From assembly GCA_001790205.1 (NCBI GenBank), contig MGBU01000036.1, forward strand, positions 1 through 35,017: a stretch of 35,017 bases of DNA. The letters run 5' to 3'. This DNA is from Candidatus Rokubacteria bacterium GWA2_73_35. Its GTDB lineage: Bacteria > Methylomirabilota > Methylomirabilia > Rokubacteriales > CSP1-6. Shown piece after piece: positions 7,076-15,760 of this stretch (its first letter is position 1; each line of letters starts with the position of its first letter). Position numbers and translations under genes: made by a program. The notes beneath the pieces were generated by a model, which searched no databases, was not told the origin of the DNA, and saw nothing but the letters and a program-made list of their open reading frames with translations.

Positions 7076-8704
7076 TCAGCGCCCGCTGCCCCCGCCCGGC
7101 AGGGGCTCCCGCGTCACCACCGAGACCGGGCGGAACGCGAGCCGGCCCCGGGCCACGACCACCAGGTCGTCGCCGCGCGGCAGGCGCGCGAGCGCCGCGT
7201 CGGGCAGGATCGCGACCGCGCCCGCCTCCCGCGCGAGCGTCCGCCCCAGGTCGCCCTCGGCCTCCGCCCTGAGGACGGGGCGACCGAGGTAGAAGGACAG
7301 CGGCAGCTCGTGGAGCCCGAGCGTCACGATCACCGGCGCCCGCGCGAGCGTGGGCCCGGCCTCGCGGGCGACCCGCGGATAGTCGTAGACGCCGTTGCGC
7401 CGCGGCAGCTTCCAGTGGTAGCCGCCCGCGAGCAGCACCGCCGCGCCCAGCCAGGCGGCGACGAACGCGCGCCCCCACTGCCCGCGGCGCGCGCCGAGGA
7501 GCAGGGCGCCGACGAGCAGCACGAGTCCGCCGACGAGTAGCAGCGCCTCGGTCGCCGACGCCGGCAGCGCCAGCCGCGCGTCCCGGAGCCAGCGCCCCCG
7601 GAACGTGACGACCGCGACCGTCGCCGCGAGCAGCAGGAGGCCGCCCGCGGCGTACGCCCGCCACGGGACCGGCCCCGGCCGCCGCAACCTGACGACCGCC
7701 CCGCTCCACCACCAGCCGACGAGCAGGCTCACGGGCGCGATCAGCGGCAGGTAGTAGCGGACGCGCTGCTGGCGCGCGAACGCGACGAGCACGAAGACGA
7801 CCGCCGCCCACAGGAGCACGAAGAGCACCCCGTCGCGCTCGTCGCCGCGCCCGCGCAGGAACCGCCAGGCCAGGGTGAGCGCCGGCGGCAGGAACAGCAC
7901 CCAGGGGACCAGGACGACGACCGCGTTCTGCAGCGGCGCCACGAGCGACGCGAGCGTCGGCACCCGTGGCGCGTACCAGCCGAGGTGGTCGGTGACGACG
8001 ACCTGCCGGACCGCCTCCGAGTCGGCGGCGAGCCCGGCGAGCCACCAGGGCGCGACCAGCGCCGCCACGAGCGCGAGCCCGCGGCCGGGACTGAGCCGCC
8101 GCCAGACGTCCGCCCGCCGGTGCGCCACCGCCCACGCGAGCGCCACGCCGAGCGGCAGCAGGCCCGCGGGCCCCTTGGCCCAGAAAGCCAGCGCGCCGAG
8201 CCCGTAGAAGCCGACCCAGGCGCGGCCCTCCGGGCGCCGGAGCGCGCGCCAGAGCATCCACACGCTTCCGGCGATGAAGGCGGTCATCAGCATGTCGGGC
8301 AGCGGCAGGCGCGCGTGCAGGAAGAGCCCCTGCGTCGTCACCGCGATCAGCGCCGCGTACCGCCCCGCGGCCGGGCCGAACAGCTCGCGGCCGAGGGCGT
8401 AGAGGACGCACGCGGTCGCGAGGCCCGCGGCGGCGGACGGCAGCACGGCGGTGAGCTGCGTGACCTGGCCCAGGGGCCACGAGACGAGCGCGATCAGCCA
8501 CGCGAGCAGCACCGGCTTGTTGAGGTACAGGGCGCCGTTGAGCCGCGGGTAGAGCCAGTCGCCCCGCGCCAGCACGTCCTGCGCGAGCACCGCGAAGCGC
8601 GCCTCGTCGTTGTTGGAGAGGATGCGCCCGCCCAGGTCGGTCGCGACCAGGAGCGCGGAGACGGCGACGACCAGGAGGAAGGGCCGGGCGGGCGCCCGGC
8701 TCAC
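7076..8704 (-). CDS. ArnT/PMT-type (GT39/GT83-like) membrane glycosyltransferase
   Basis: Polytopic inner-membrane protein, 542 residues, with about ten or more hydrophobic segments. The first external loop has NNDEARFAVLAQDVLARGDWLYPRLNG, containing the acidic pair required in dolichyl/undecaprenyl-phosphate sugar transferases, and LYLNKPVLLAWLIAL, typical of ArnT-like proteins. The C-terminal ~150 residues are soluble and periplasmic. The GTG start (8704) overlaps the stop of the upstream amidohydrolase as GTGA. Such enzymes move a sugar from a lipid carrier to lipid A or another envelope acceptor; the acceptor here is unknown. The open frame extends far upstream but only as a shadow of the neighbouring gene. 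Confidence 0.85.
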   Translation of the reverse strand: MSRAPARPFLLVVAVSALLVATDLGGRILSNNDEARFAVLAQDVLARGDWLYPRLNGALYLNKPVLLAWLIALVSWPLGQVTQLTAVLPSAAAGLATACVLYALGRELFGPAAGRYAALIAVTTQGLFLHARLPLPDMLMTAFIAGSVWMLWRALRRPEGRAWVGFYGLGALAFWAKGPAGLLPLGVALAWAVAHRRADVWRRLSPGRGLALVAALVAPWWLAGLAADSEAVRQVVVTDHLGWYAPRVPTLASLVAPLQNAVVVLVPWVLFLPPALTLAWRFLRGRGDERDGVLFVLLWAAVVFVLVAFARQQRVRYYLPLIAPVSLLVGWWWSGAVVRLRRPGPVPWRAYAAGGLLLLAATVAVVTFRGRWLRDARLALPASATEALLLVGGLVLLVGALLLGARRGQWGRAFVAAWLGAAVLLAGGYHWKLPRRNGVYDYPRVAREAGPTLARAPVIVTLGLHELPLSFYLGRPVLRAEAEGDLGRTLAREAGAVAILPDAALARLPRGDDLVVVARGRLAFRPVSVVTREPLPGGGSGR

Positions 8705-10299
8705 GGGTGGAGCACGCGGCCCGTGCCGGCGGCGTGGAACCGGCCGCCGTCGACGACGACCGCCCCGTTGACGAGCACCCAGGGGATGCCGGTCGGGTAG
8801 CGGTGCGGGTCGGCGAACGTCGCCTCGTCCTTCACGGTCGCCGGGTCGAAGACCGTGAGGTCGGCGGCGAAGCCCGGGCGCACGAGGCCGCGGTCGGCGA
8901 GGCGCAGGCGCGCGGCCGGCATCCCGGTCATCTTGTGGACCGCGGTCTCGAGCGGGAAGAGCCGCCGCCCGCGCGCGTACTCGCCGAGCACGCGCGGGAA
9001 GGTCCCGTAGGCGCGGGGGTGCGGCTTGCCCGGCCGGGGGCCCTCGCCCGCGAAGAGGCCGATCGAGTCGGAGCCGACCATGATGGCCGGGTGCGCGAGC
9101 ACGCGGGCCACGTTGTCGGGGCTCTGCGAGAAGACCACCATCGAGACGGTGGCGCGCTGGGCGAGAAGCAGGTTCAGCAGCGCCTCGGCGGGCGTCGTCC
9201 CCGTCTTCCGGCCGAGCGCCGCCAAGTCCATCCCCTCGACCTCGCGCCACGCGCACGTCGCGACCTGGATCTCGTCGAAGCCGACCGCGCCCAGCGACAC
9301 GTTGCGCCAGCGCTCGCCGTCCACGAGGCACTCCTCGACGATCCGGCGCCGCGTCGCGCGGTCGGCGAGCCGCTCGAGGAGCCGCTCGATGCCGCCGTCG
9401 TGGACCCACGCGGGCAGCAGGTTGTCCATCTTCGTCGAGCCCGCGTGGTACGGGTAGACGTCGCCGCTCACGTCCACGCCGCGCGCCCGCGCGGCGTCGA
9501 TCAGCCCGAGGGCCGCGCCGAGCTTCGACCAGTTCTCGCGGCCCGCGGCCTTCACGTGCGCGATCTGGGCGCCGACGCCGCCCTCCTCGCCGATCGTGAT
9601 CGCCTCCGCGATCGAGTCCATGAGCATCGAGGACTCGCCCCGGATGTGGGAGAAGTAGAGCCCGCGCCGCGGCGCCATCGAGCGCGCGAGCGCGATCAGC
9701 TCCGCGGTGCCCGCGTACGCGCTCGGCGGGTACACGAGCCCCGTCGAGTAGCCGAAGGCGCCGGCGTCGAGGGCCTCGGCGAGGAGCCGCGTCATCGCGC
9801 TGAGCTCGTCGGGCGTGGCGGGGCGGTCGTCGGCCCCGAGTGCCGCGAGCCGCAGCGCGCCGTGGCCCACGAAGTGGGCCACGTTGACGGACGGCCGCAG
9901 CGCCCGGAGGGCGTCGAGGTACTGGGCGAACGTCTCCCAGCGGAGGTCGAGCGCGGTCCCGAGCCCCCCCGCCCACACCCGGGTCGCCTCGCGGCGCGCG
10001 GGCGCGACCGGGGCCGGGGAGAACGAGCACATCCCGACGACCTCGGTGGTGACCCCCTGGCGTACCTTCGACTCCGCCGACGGGCAGCCGAAGTAGAAGA
10101 GGTCGGAGTGCGCGTGGGCGTCGATGAAGCCCGGCGCGACCACGAGCCCGCCGGCGTCGATCACGCGCCCGGCCTCGCCACGGAGCCCGCGCCCGACGGC
10201 GGCGATGCGGTCGCCCTCGACGGCGACGTCGGCGGGCGCGGCCGGCGCGCCCGTGCCGTCCACGAGCGAGCCGTTGCGGATCAGGAGCGACCAGGCCAC
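8701..10299 (-). CDS. N-acyl-D-amino-acid deacylase (D-aminoacylase) family amidohydrolase
   Basis: Metal-dependent hydrolase of 532 residues, full length for D-aminoacylases. The small beta-domain (LLIRNGSLVDGTG) leads to the first metal motif GFIDAHAHSD (His62, His64). Cys91 in VVGMCSFS lies where D-aminoacylases have a metal-bridging Cys. Further family blocks are YSTGLVYPPS, IAHVKAAGRENW, GSDSIGLF and HPRAYGTFPRVLGEYAR. It likely hydrolyses an N-acyl-D-amino acid or a related amide in the cytosol. Starts at GTG, 2 bp after the cyclophilin stop, and overlaps the glycosyltransferase start. Confidence 0.88.
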   Translation of the reverse strand: MAWSLLIRNGSLVDGTGAPAAPADVAVEGDRIAAVGRGLRGEAGRVIDAGGLVVAPGFIDAHAHSDLFYFGCPSAESKVRQGVTTEVVGMCSFSPAPVAPARREATRVWAGGLGTALDLRWETFAQYLDALRALRPSVNVAHFVGHGALRLAALGADDRPATPDELSAMTRLLAEALDAGAFGYSTGLVYPPSAYAGTAELIALARSMAPRRGLYFSHIRGESSMLMDSIAEAITIGEEGGVGAQIAHVKAAGRENWSKLGAALGLIDAARARGVDVSGDVYPYHAGSTKMDNLLPAWVHDGGIERLLERLADRATRRRIVEECLVDGERWRNVSLGAVGFDEIQVATCAWREVEGMDLAALGRKTGTTPAEALLNLLLAQRATVSMVVFSQSPDNVARVLAHPAIMVGSDSIGLFAGEGPRPGKPHPRAYGTFPRVLGEYARGRRLFPLETAVHKMTGMPAARLRLADRGLVRPGFAADLTVFDPATVKDEATFADPHRYPTGIPWVLVNGAVVVDGGRFHAAGTGRVLHP

Positions 10300-10301
10300 G
10301 A

Positions 10302-10736
10302 CTACGTCTCGAGGATCGTCACACGCGCCATCCGGTCGCCCTGCTTGATGCGGTCCACGTGCTCCATGCCGGCGACGACCCGGCCGAAGACCGTGTAGCT
10401 GCCGTCCAGGTGCGGCGTCGGCCCGTAGCAGATGTAGAACTGGCTGCCGGCCGAGTCGGGGTGCTGGGCGCGCGCCATCGCCACGGTGCCGCGCACGTGC
10501 TTCTGGGCGTTGAACTCCGCCTTGAGCGTGTGGCCCGGGCCGCCGGTGCCGTCGCCCTTCGGGCAGCCGCCCTGGACGACGAAGTCGGGGACGACACGGT
10601 GGAACGTGAGCCCGTCGTAGAAGCCCTTCTTGGCGAGCGTCACGAAGTTCTCGACGGTCCTGGGCGCGTCCTCCGGGAAGAACTCCATCCGGATCTCGCC
10701 GCCCTGCTCGAGCGCGATGGCCGCTGTCTGCTTCAC
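10302..10736 (-). CDS. Cytosolic cyclophilin-type peptidyl-prolyl isomerase
   Basis: 144-residue single-domain cyclophilin without a signal peptide. Active-site elements are FHRVVPDFVVQGG (catalytic Arg), GTVAMARAQHPDSAGSQFYI and LDGSYTVFGRVVAGME. Catalyses cis-trans isomerisation of Xaa-Pro bonds during folding. GTG 10736 is preceded by GAGGAGG at good spacing, and that motif overlaps the end of the secreted paralogue upstream. Cotranscribed with it and with the D-aminoacylase. Confidence 0.95.
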   Translation of the reverse strand: MKQTAAIALEQGGEIRMEFFPEDAPRTVENFVTLAKKGFYDGLTFHRVVPDFVVQGGCPKGDGTGGPGHTLKAEFNAQKHVRGTVAMARAQHPDSAGSQFYICYGPTPHLDGSYTVFGRVVAGMEHVDRIKQGDRMARVTILET

Positions 10737-10746
10737 GGACGCCTCC

Positions 10747-11280
10747 TCACCTGGGGTCGATCCTGACGGATTTCACGCGGTCGCCGACCTGGATCCGGTC
10801 CACCGCCTCCATGCCGCTCGTGACCCGGCCGAACGCGGTGTACTGGCCGTTCAGGAAATGCGCGGGGCCGAGCATGATGTAGAACTGGCTCCCCGCCGAG
10901 TCCGGATCGTCGCCCCGCGCCATCCCGAGCACGCCCCGGTCGAAGGGCCGCCGGTTGAACTCCGCCCTGAGCGTGTAGCCGGGACCGCCCGTGCCCATCG
11001 CGGGGTGGTCCATGGGCAGGGTCCGGGACTGCGGGTCGCCGAGCTGGACGACGAAGCCCGGGTCCACCCGGTGGAACCGCTGGCCGTCGTAGAAGCGCTT
11101 CCGCGCGAGCGCGACGAAGTTTTCGACGTGCCGGGGCGCGTCGGCGGGCCACAGCTCGAGGACGATGCTGCCGCCCCGCTCCAGCGTGATCACGGCCCTC
11201 GGCGCCCGGGCCGGCTCTCCGGCGGCGGGGAGCGCGGCCAGGAGCAGGACCGCGACGAGTGCCTGCGGGCGGCGGGACAT
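10747..11280 (-). CDS. Secreted cyclophilin-type peptidyl-prolyl isomerase
   Basis: 177 residues: signal peptide (MSRRPQALVAVLLLAALPAAG) followed by a cyclophilin domain with FHRVDPGFVVQLGDP, GVLGMARGDDPDSAGSQFYIML and LNGQYTAFGRVTSGMEAVD. It is a paralogue of the cytosolic enzyme directly downstream. The frame is open further upstream, but a perfect TATAAT lies at 11312-11317, so ATG 11280 is the sensible start. Probable role is protein folding in the periplasm, which here must handle many haem proteins (inference). Confidence 0.92.
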   Translation of the reverse strand: MSRRPQALVAVLLLAALPAAGEPARAPRAVITLERGGSIVLELWPADAPRHVENFVALARKRFYDGQRFHRVDPGFVVQLGDPQSRTLPMDHPAMGTGGPGYTLRAEFNRRPFDRGVLGMARGDDPDSAGSQFYIMLGPAHFLNGQYTAFGRVTSGMEAVDRIQVGDRVKSVRIDPR

Positions 11281-11311
11281 CGGCGGCCTCCGGGGCGCGA
11301 GAGTGGACGTC

Positions 11312-11317
11312 ATTATA
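11312..11317 (-). promoter_or_regulatory. -10 box of the cyclophilin operon
   Basis: Perfect TATAAT on the minus strand, 31 bp before the ATG at 11280 and just beyond the stop of the PilZ gene. The -35 position (about 11335-11340) is poor. Confidence 0.55.
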
Positions 11318-11324
11318 CCGTGCG

Positions 11325-11972
11325 TCAGCAGCGGCTCCCGCGGGGGCAGAACTTCACCTCGGGGAAGAGGATGACGAGCGCCACCACCAGGAAGACGACG
11401 ACGGCCACGACGAACCAGAAGTCGGCTGAGCGGAGCGCGCCCCGGTGCCAGCGCCCGGGCATCGCGGGGATCGCGTCGTCGCCGACACCGTGGTAGACGG
11501 CGACCAGGCCGCCGACGAAGCGGCGCAGGCGCGCGCGCTCGTCGGCGCGCTGCGAGAGGAACTCGAGCCCGACCGTCCGCTCCCGCACCCAGCGCACCAC
11601 CGCCCCGTCCACCTCGAGCGCGCGGTCGGCGGGGAGGTGGAGGCGCAGCCGGAGGACCGCCCCGACCACCAGGAGCGCGTCGGTCTCGAGCGTGCAGCCC
11701 GCCATGGAGATCTGGGTCACGGCGCCCTCGGCCGCGAGCGCCCCGGTGGAGAGGCTCGCGGGCAGGCGCGCCACGAGCCGGTCGAACTCGCGGCGCTCGG
11801 GCTGCTGCGTGACCCAGCGCGTGCCCGGCTGGATCGCGCGGAAGCGCCGCCCGCAGAGCTGGCAGCGGAACGGGTAGACGGACACGCGGCTCAGCAGCCG
11901 CTCGACGACCCCCGATCGGTGCGTCCGCCGGACGACGTGGCGCCCACACTTCGGGCACCGGAGCCCTCCCAT
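11325..11972 (-). CDS. Zinc-ribbon, PilZ and transmembrane protein
   Basis: 215 residues in three parts. An N-terminal zinc ribbon has CPKC (Cys6, Cys9) and CQLC (Cys37, Cys40). A PilZ-like domain (~residues 55-165) has the arginine-rich QPERREFDRL and QISMAGCTLE in place of the D/NxSxxG motif, so cyclic-di-GMP binding is plausible. One transmembrane helix follows near residues 188-207 with a short Cys-containing tail. The ribbon would face the cytosol. Divergent from typA with a 51 bp shared upstream region. Its signalling target cannot be inferred from neighbours. Confidence 0.8.
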   Translation of the reverse strand: MGGLRCPKCGRHVVRRTHRSGVVERLLSRVSVYPFRCQLCGRRFRAIQPGTRWVTQQPERREFDRLVARLPASLSTGALAAEGAVTQISMAGCTLETDALLVVGAVLRLRLHLPADRALEVDGAVVRWVRERTVGLEFLSQRADERARLRRFVGGLVAVYHGVGDDAIPAMPGRWHRGALRSADFWFVVAVVVFLVVALVILFPEVKFCPRGSRC

Positions 11973-12023
11973 GGGGAGAGGCTATCACCCTCCCCGCGGG
12001 AGAGCGTGATACATTGATGAGGG

Positions 12024-13823
<1,800 letters not shown>

Positions 13824-13862
13824 TCGCGGGGCCCCCGGGAGGGCGGCCGCCGCCGCGGGCGC

Positions 13863-13891
13863 TTGACGGCGCGGCGGGAATCGCGGATCGT
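13863..13891 (+). promoter_or_regulatory. Weak sigma-70-like promoter before the tetrahaem cytochrome
   Basis: TTGACG (13863-13868) is followed 17 bp later by GATCGT (3 of 6). Placed 30 bp before the start codon at 13923. The -35 is good, the -10 weak. Confidence 0.3.
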
Positions 13892-13922
13892 TGTCGGGGA
13901 CGACGCCAAGGAGACCCGCTCG

Positions 13923-15149
13923 ATGAGCCGACCGACGTGGTGCGCGCGCTGGCTTCCCGCCCTGTGCGGCGTCGTCCTCCTCTCCGCCGTCGGGCCGGCG
14001 TGGGCGCAGCAGCCGCCGGCGCCCCCGAAGCCGTTCGGCCCGGACTGGGCGATGTTCGCCGGCTACGACGTGTTCGTGAAGAAGGGCTGCGGCCAGTGCC
14101 ACGCGGTGCGCGGCGTGGGCGGCACGATCGGGCCGGACCTCGCGCGCGTCCGGACCGAGGCCGGCTTCTACGAGCTCGGCGCGGCGCTCTGGAACCACCT
14201 GCCCCTGATGGGCGCGCGCATGCGCCAGGAGGGGCGGGAGCGGCCCACGCTCAGCGCGCGTGACGTGTCGAACCTCCTCGCGTTCCTGTTCACGGCCCAG
14301 TACGCCGACGAGTCGGGCGACGCCCGGGCCGGCGAGCGGCTCTACGCGGCGAAGGGCTGCGTCCGCTGCCACGGCCCGGGCGGCCGGGGCGGCGACGGCG
14401 GCCCGGCGCTCGCGGCGCTGCGCCGCGCCAACTCGCCGGTGCTCGTCGCGACGGCGATGTGGAACCACGGGCCCCGGATGGCCGAGGCCATGCGCGCGCG
14501 CGGCATCCCGCGCCCGACGTTCACGGGCCGGGAGCTGGTGGACGTGATCGCGTACGTCGTCCAGGCCGGGCCTCGGCCCGAGGCGGCGGAGACCGTGCAG
14601 GTCGTGCCGGGGACGCCCGAGCGGGGCGAGAAGCTCTTCGTCGAGAAGCAGTGCGCCGCCTGCCACGCGCTCGGGGGCAAGGGCGGCACGGTCGGCCCCG
14701 CGCTCGGCCGCGCGCACCACGTGAGCCTGACGCAGTTCGCGGGCGCGATGTGGAACCACGGGCCCGCGATGTGGGCGCGGATGAAGGAGCGCGGGATCGC
14801 GGCGCCCCAGCTCTCCGGCCAGGACACCGCCGACCTCGTCGCCTACCTCTACACGACCCACTACTTCGACCACACGGCGGGCAGCGCCACGCGCGGCCGC
14901 CTGCTCGTCCAGGGCAAGGGCTGCCTCGGCTGCCACTCGGTCCGCGGCAAGGGCGGCACCGTCTCGGCCGATTTCGCGACCTCCACCGCCGTCGGGTCGG
15001 CCGCGAGCGTGATCGCGGCGATGTGGAACCACAGTCGCGCGATGGAGGAAAAGGCCGCACGGCAGGGCGTGAAGCTGCCCGTCCTCAGCGGCGCCGAGCT
15101 CGCCGACGTCGCCCGCTACCTCGGCTCGCTGGCCCCGCGGCCCCGGTAA
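13923..15149 (+). CDS. Tetrahaem cytochrome of four tandem WNHxPxM cytochrome c domains
   Basis: Periplasmic electron carrier, 408 residues. A signal peptide ends near AWAQQ. Four class-I-like cytochrome c domains follow with CXXCH at residues 56, 146, 244 and 334 (spacing 90, 98, 90). Each domain has a conserved WNHLPLM / MWNHGPRM / MWNHGPAM / MWNHSRAM segment, whose Met is the likely distal haem ligand, and most end in a (D)xVAYLY-type helix. AAGGAG lies 8 bp before ATG 13923, which decides the start over the upstream in-frame TTG. A hairpin follows the stop. It is co-linear with the protein at 19073-20251. Redox partners are unknown. Confidence 0.9.
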   Translation: MSRPTWCARWLPALCGVVLLSAVGPAWAQQPPAPPKPFGPDWAMFAGYDVFVKKGCGQCHAVRGVGGTIGPDLARVRTEAGFYELGAALWNHLPLMGARMRQEGRERPTLSARDVSNLLAFLFTAQYADESGDARAGERLYAAKGCVRCHGPGGRGGDGGPALAALRRANSPVLVATAMWNHGPRMAEAMRARGIPRPTFTGRELVDVIAYVVQAGPRPEAAETVQVVPGTPERGEKLFVEKQCAACHALGGKGGTVGPALGRAHHVSLTQFAGAMWNHGPAMWARMKERGIAAPQLSGQDTADLVAYLYTTHYFDHTAGSATRGRLLVQGKGCLGCHSVRGKGGTVSADFATSTAVGSAASVIAAMWNHSRAMEEKAARQGVKLPVLSGAELADVARYLGSLAPRPR

Positions 15150-15161
15150 TCCTCCGGCTGG

Positions 15162-15179
15162 TGGGGCGCATTCGCCCCA
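15162..15179 (+). terminator. Hairpin after the tetrahaem cytochrome gene
   Basis: TGGGGCG and CGCCCCA form a 7 bp stem around a CATT loop, 13 bp past the stop codon. No long T-run follows, so intrinsic termination is plausible but unproven. Confidence 0.5.
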
Positions 15180-15267
15180 TCCATCCCGCCTCATCCCCAG
15201 GGGTTGACCGCCTGCACCCTCTGAGAGGCCCCAACGATTCCAGCTTGTTAGGCGCCGCCGGCGCGGG

Positions 15268-15284
15268 TGGCACAGGCGTTGCGT
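15268..15284 (+). promoter_or_regulatory. Sigma-54 promoter of the UGA-containing gene
   Basis: TGGCACAGGCGTTGCGT keeps the invariant GG (-24) and GC (-12) with exactly 10 bp between them and matches most of the TGGCACG-N4-TTGCW consensus. Transcription would begin near 15293-15296, about 30 bp before the ATG at 15323. An enhancer-binding activator would be required; none is encoded in this window. Confidence 0.75.
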
Positions 15285-15322
15285 ATCCCTCCCCTTACAA
15301 ATCAGCCCGGGAGGGGGGCACG

Positions 15323-15760
15323 ATGGGGGCGCGCCGGCGAGGGCTCAGCAAGTGGTGGTGGCTCGGGCCGCTGATCGGGGCCTCGGCCCTCGCCGCGATC
15401 CTCGCCTGGCGCGGCGCAAGCCCCACCGAGGAGGCGAGGGCGCGCCAGGGCCAGGGCGGCGCGGTCCGCGTGGCCCGCCGCGAGACGCGCCCCACACTCG
15501 ATCCCGCGCGCTTCGTGGGCAAGGCGCGGCTCGCCCACCAGGTCGCGCGCGACATCCCCGACGTCCTCGACCAGCTCTACTGCTACTGCGAGTGCGACAA
15601 GACCATCGGCCACAAGAGCCTGCTCTCCTGCTTCACGGACGGCCACGCGGCCACCTGAGACATCTGCCAGGACGAGGCGCTGGACGCGTCTCGCATGGTG
15701 CAGGCGGGCTTCCGCGTGGACCGGATCCGCGCCGAGATCGACCGCAAGTACGCCCGATGA
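15323..15760 (+). CDS. PCYCGC-family protein with in-frame UGA: candidate selenoprotein (U112)
   Basis: 145 residues if TGA at 15656-15658 is read as selenocysteine. An N-terminal membrane anchor (~residues 11-30) is followed by a linker and a Cys-rich domain: CYCEC (Cys87, 89, 91), IGHKSLLSCF (Cys103), then HAAT-U112-DIC115-QDEA and a helix ending RIRAEIDRKYAR. Family members, as I recall them, have HGANCDICLDEA here, so UGA replaces the first Cys of a C-X2-C pair. After the UGA 33 sense codons continue, 31 of them ending in G or C, and the final TGA overlaps the next gene's start as ATGA. If UGA is a stop, the product is a 111-residue fragment lacking the second half of the motif. Function of the family is unknown; a thiol-redox or metal-handling role at the outer face of the membrane is inferred. 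Confidence 0.8.
15673..15693 (+). promoter_or_regulatory. Putative bacterial SECIS-like hairpin
   Basis: Begins 15 nt after the in-frame UGA. CGAG/CTCG and GCG/CGC form a stem with a 2-nt bulge (GU) on the 3' side and a CUGGA apical loop containing two G residues. CUGC (15664-15667) and GCAG (15700-15703) can extend it below. Distance and loop fit bacterial SECIS elements, though the loop lacks a G in its first two positions. Confidence 0.5.

Noticed and set aside
7076-10030. 984-codon frame spanning the glycosyltransferase and the D-aminoacylase
   Set aside because: Only the part from GTG 8704 encodes a recognisable protein; the upstream portion is an Arg/Ala/Gly-rich shadow of the amidohydrolase frame.
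15656-15658. In-frame TGA as a plain nonsense mutation or pseudogene
   Set aside because: Downstream frame retains coding bias, domain conservation and an ATGA junction, and the UGA falls exactly on a family Cys; a sequencing error remains possible but is the weaker explanation.
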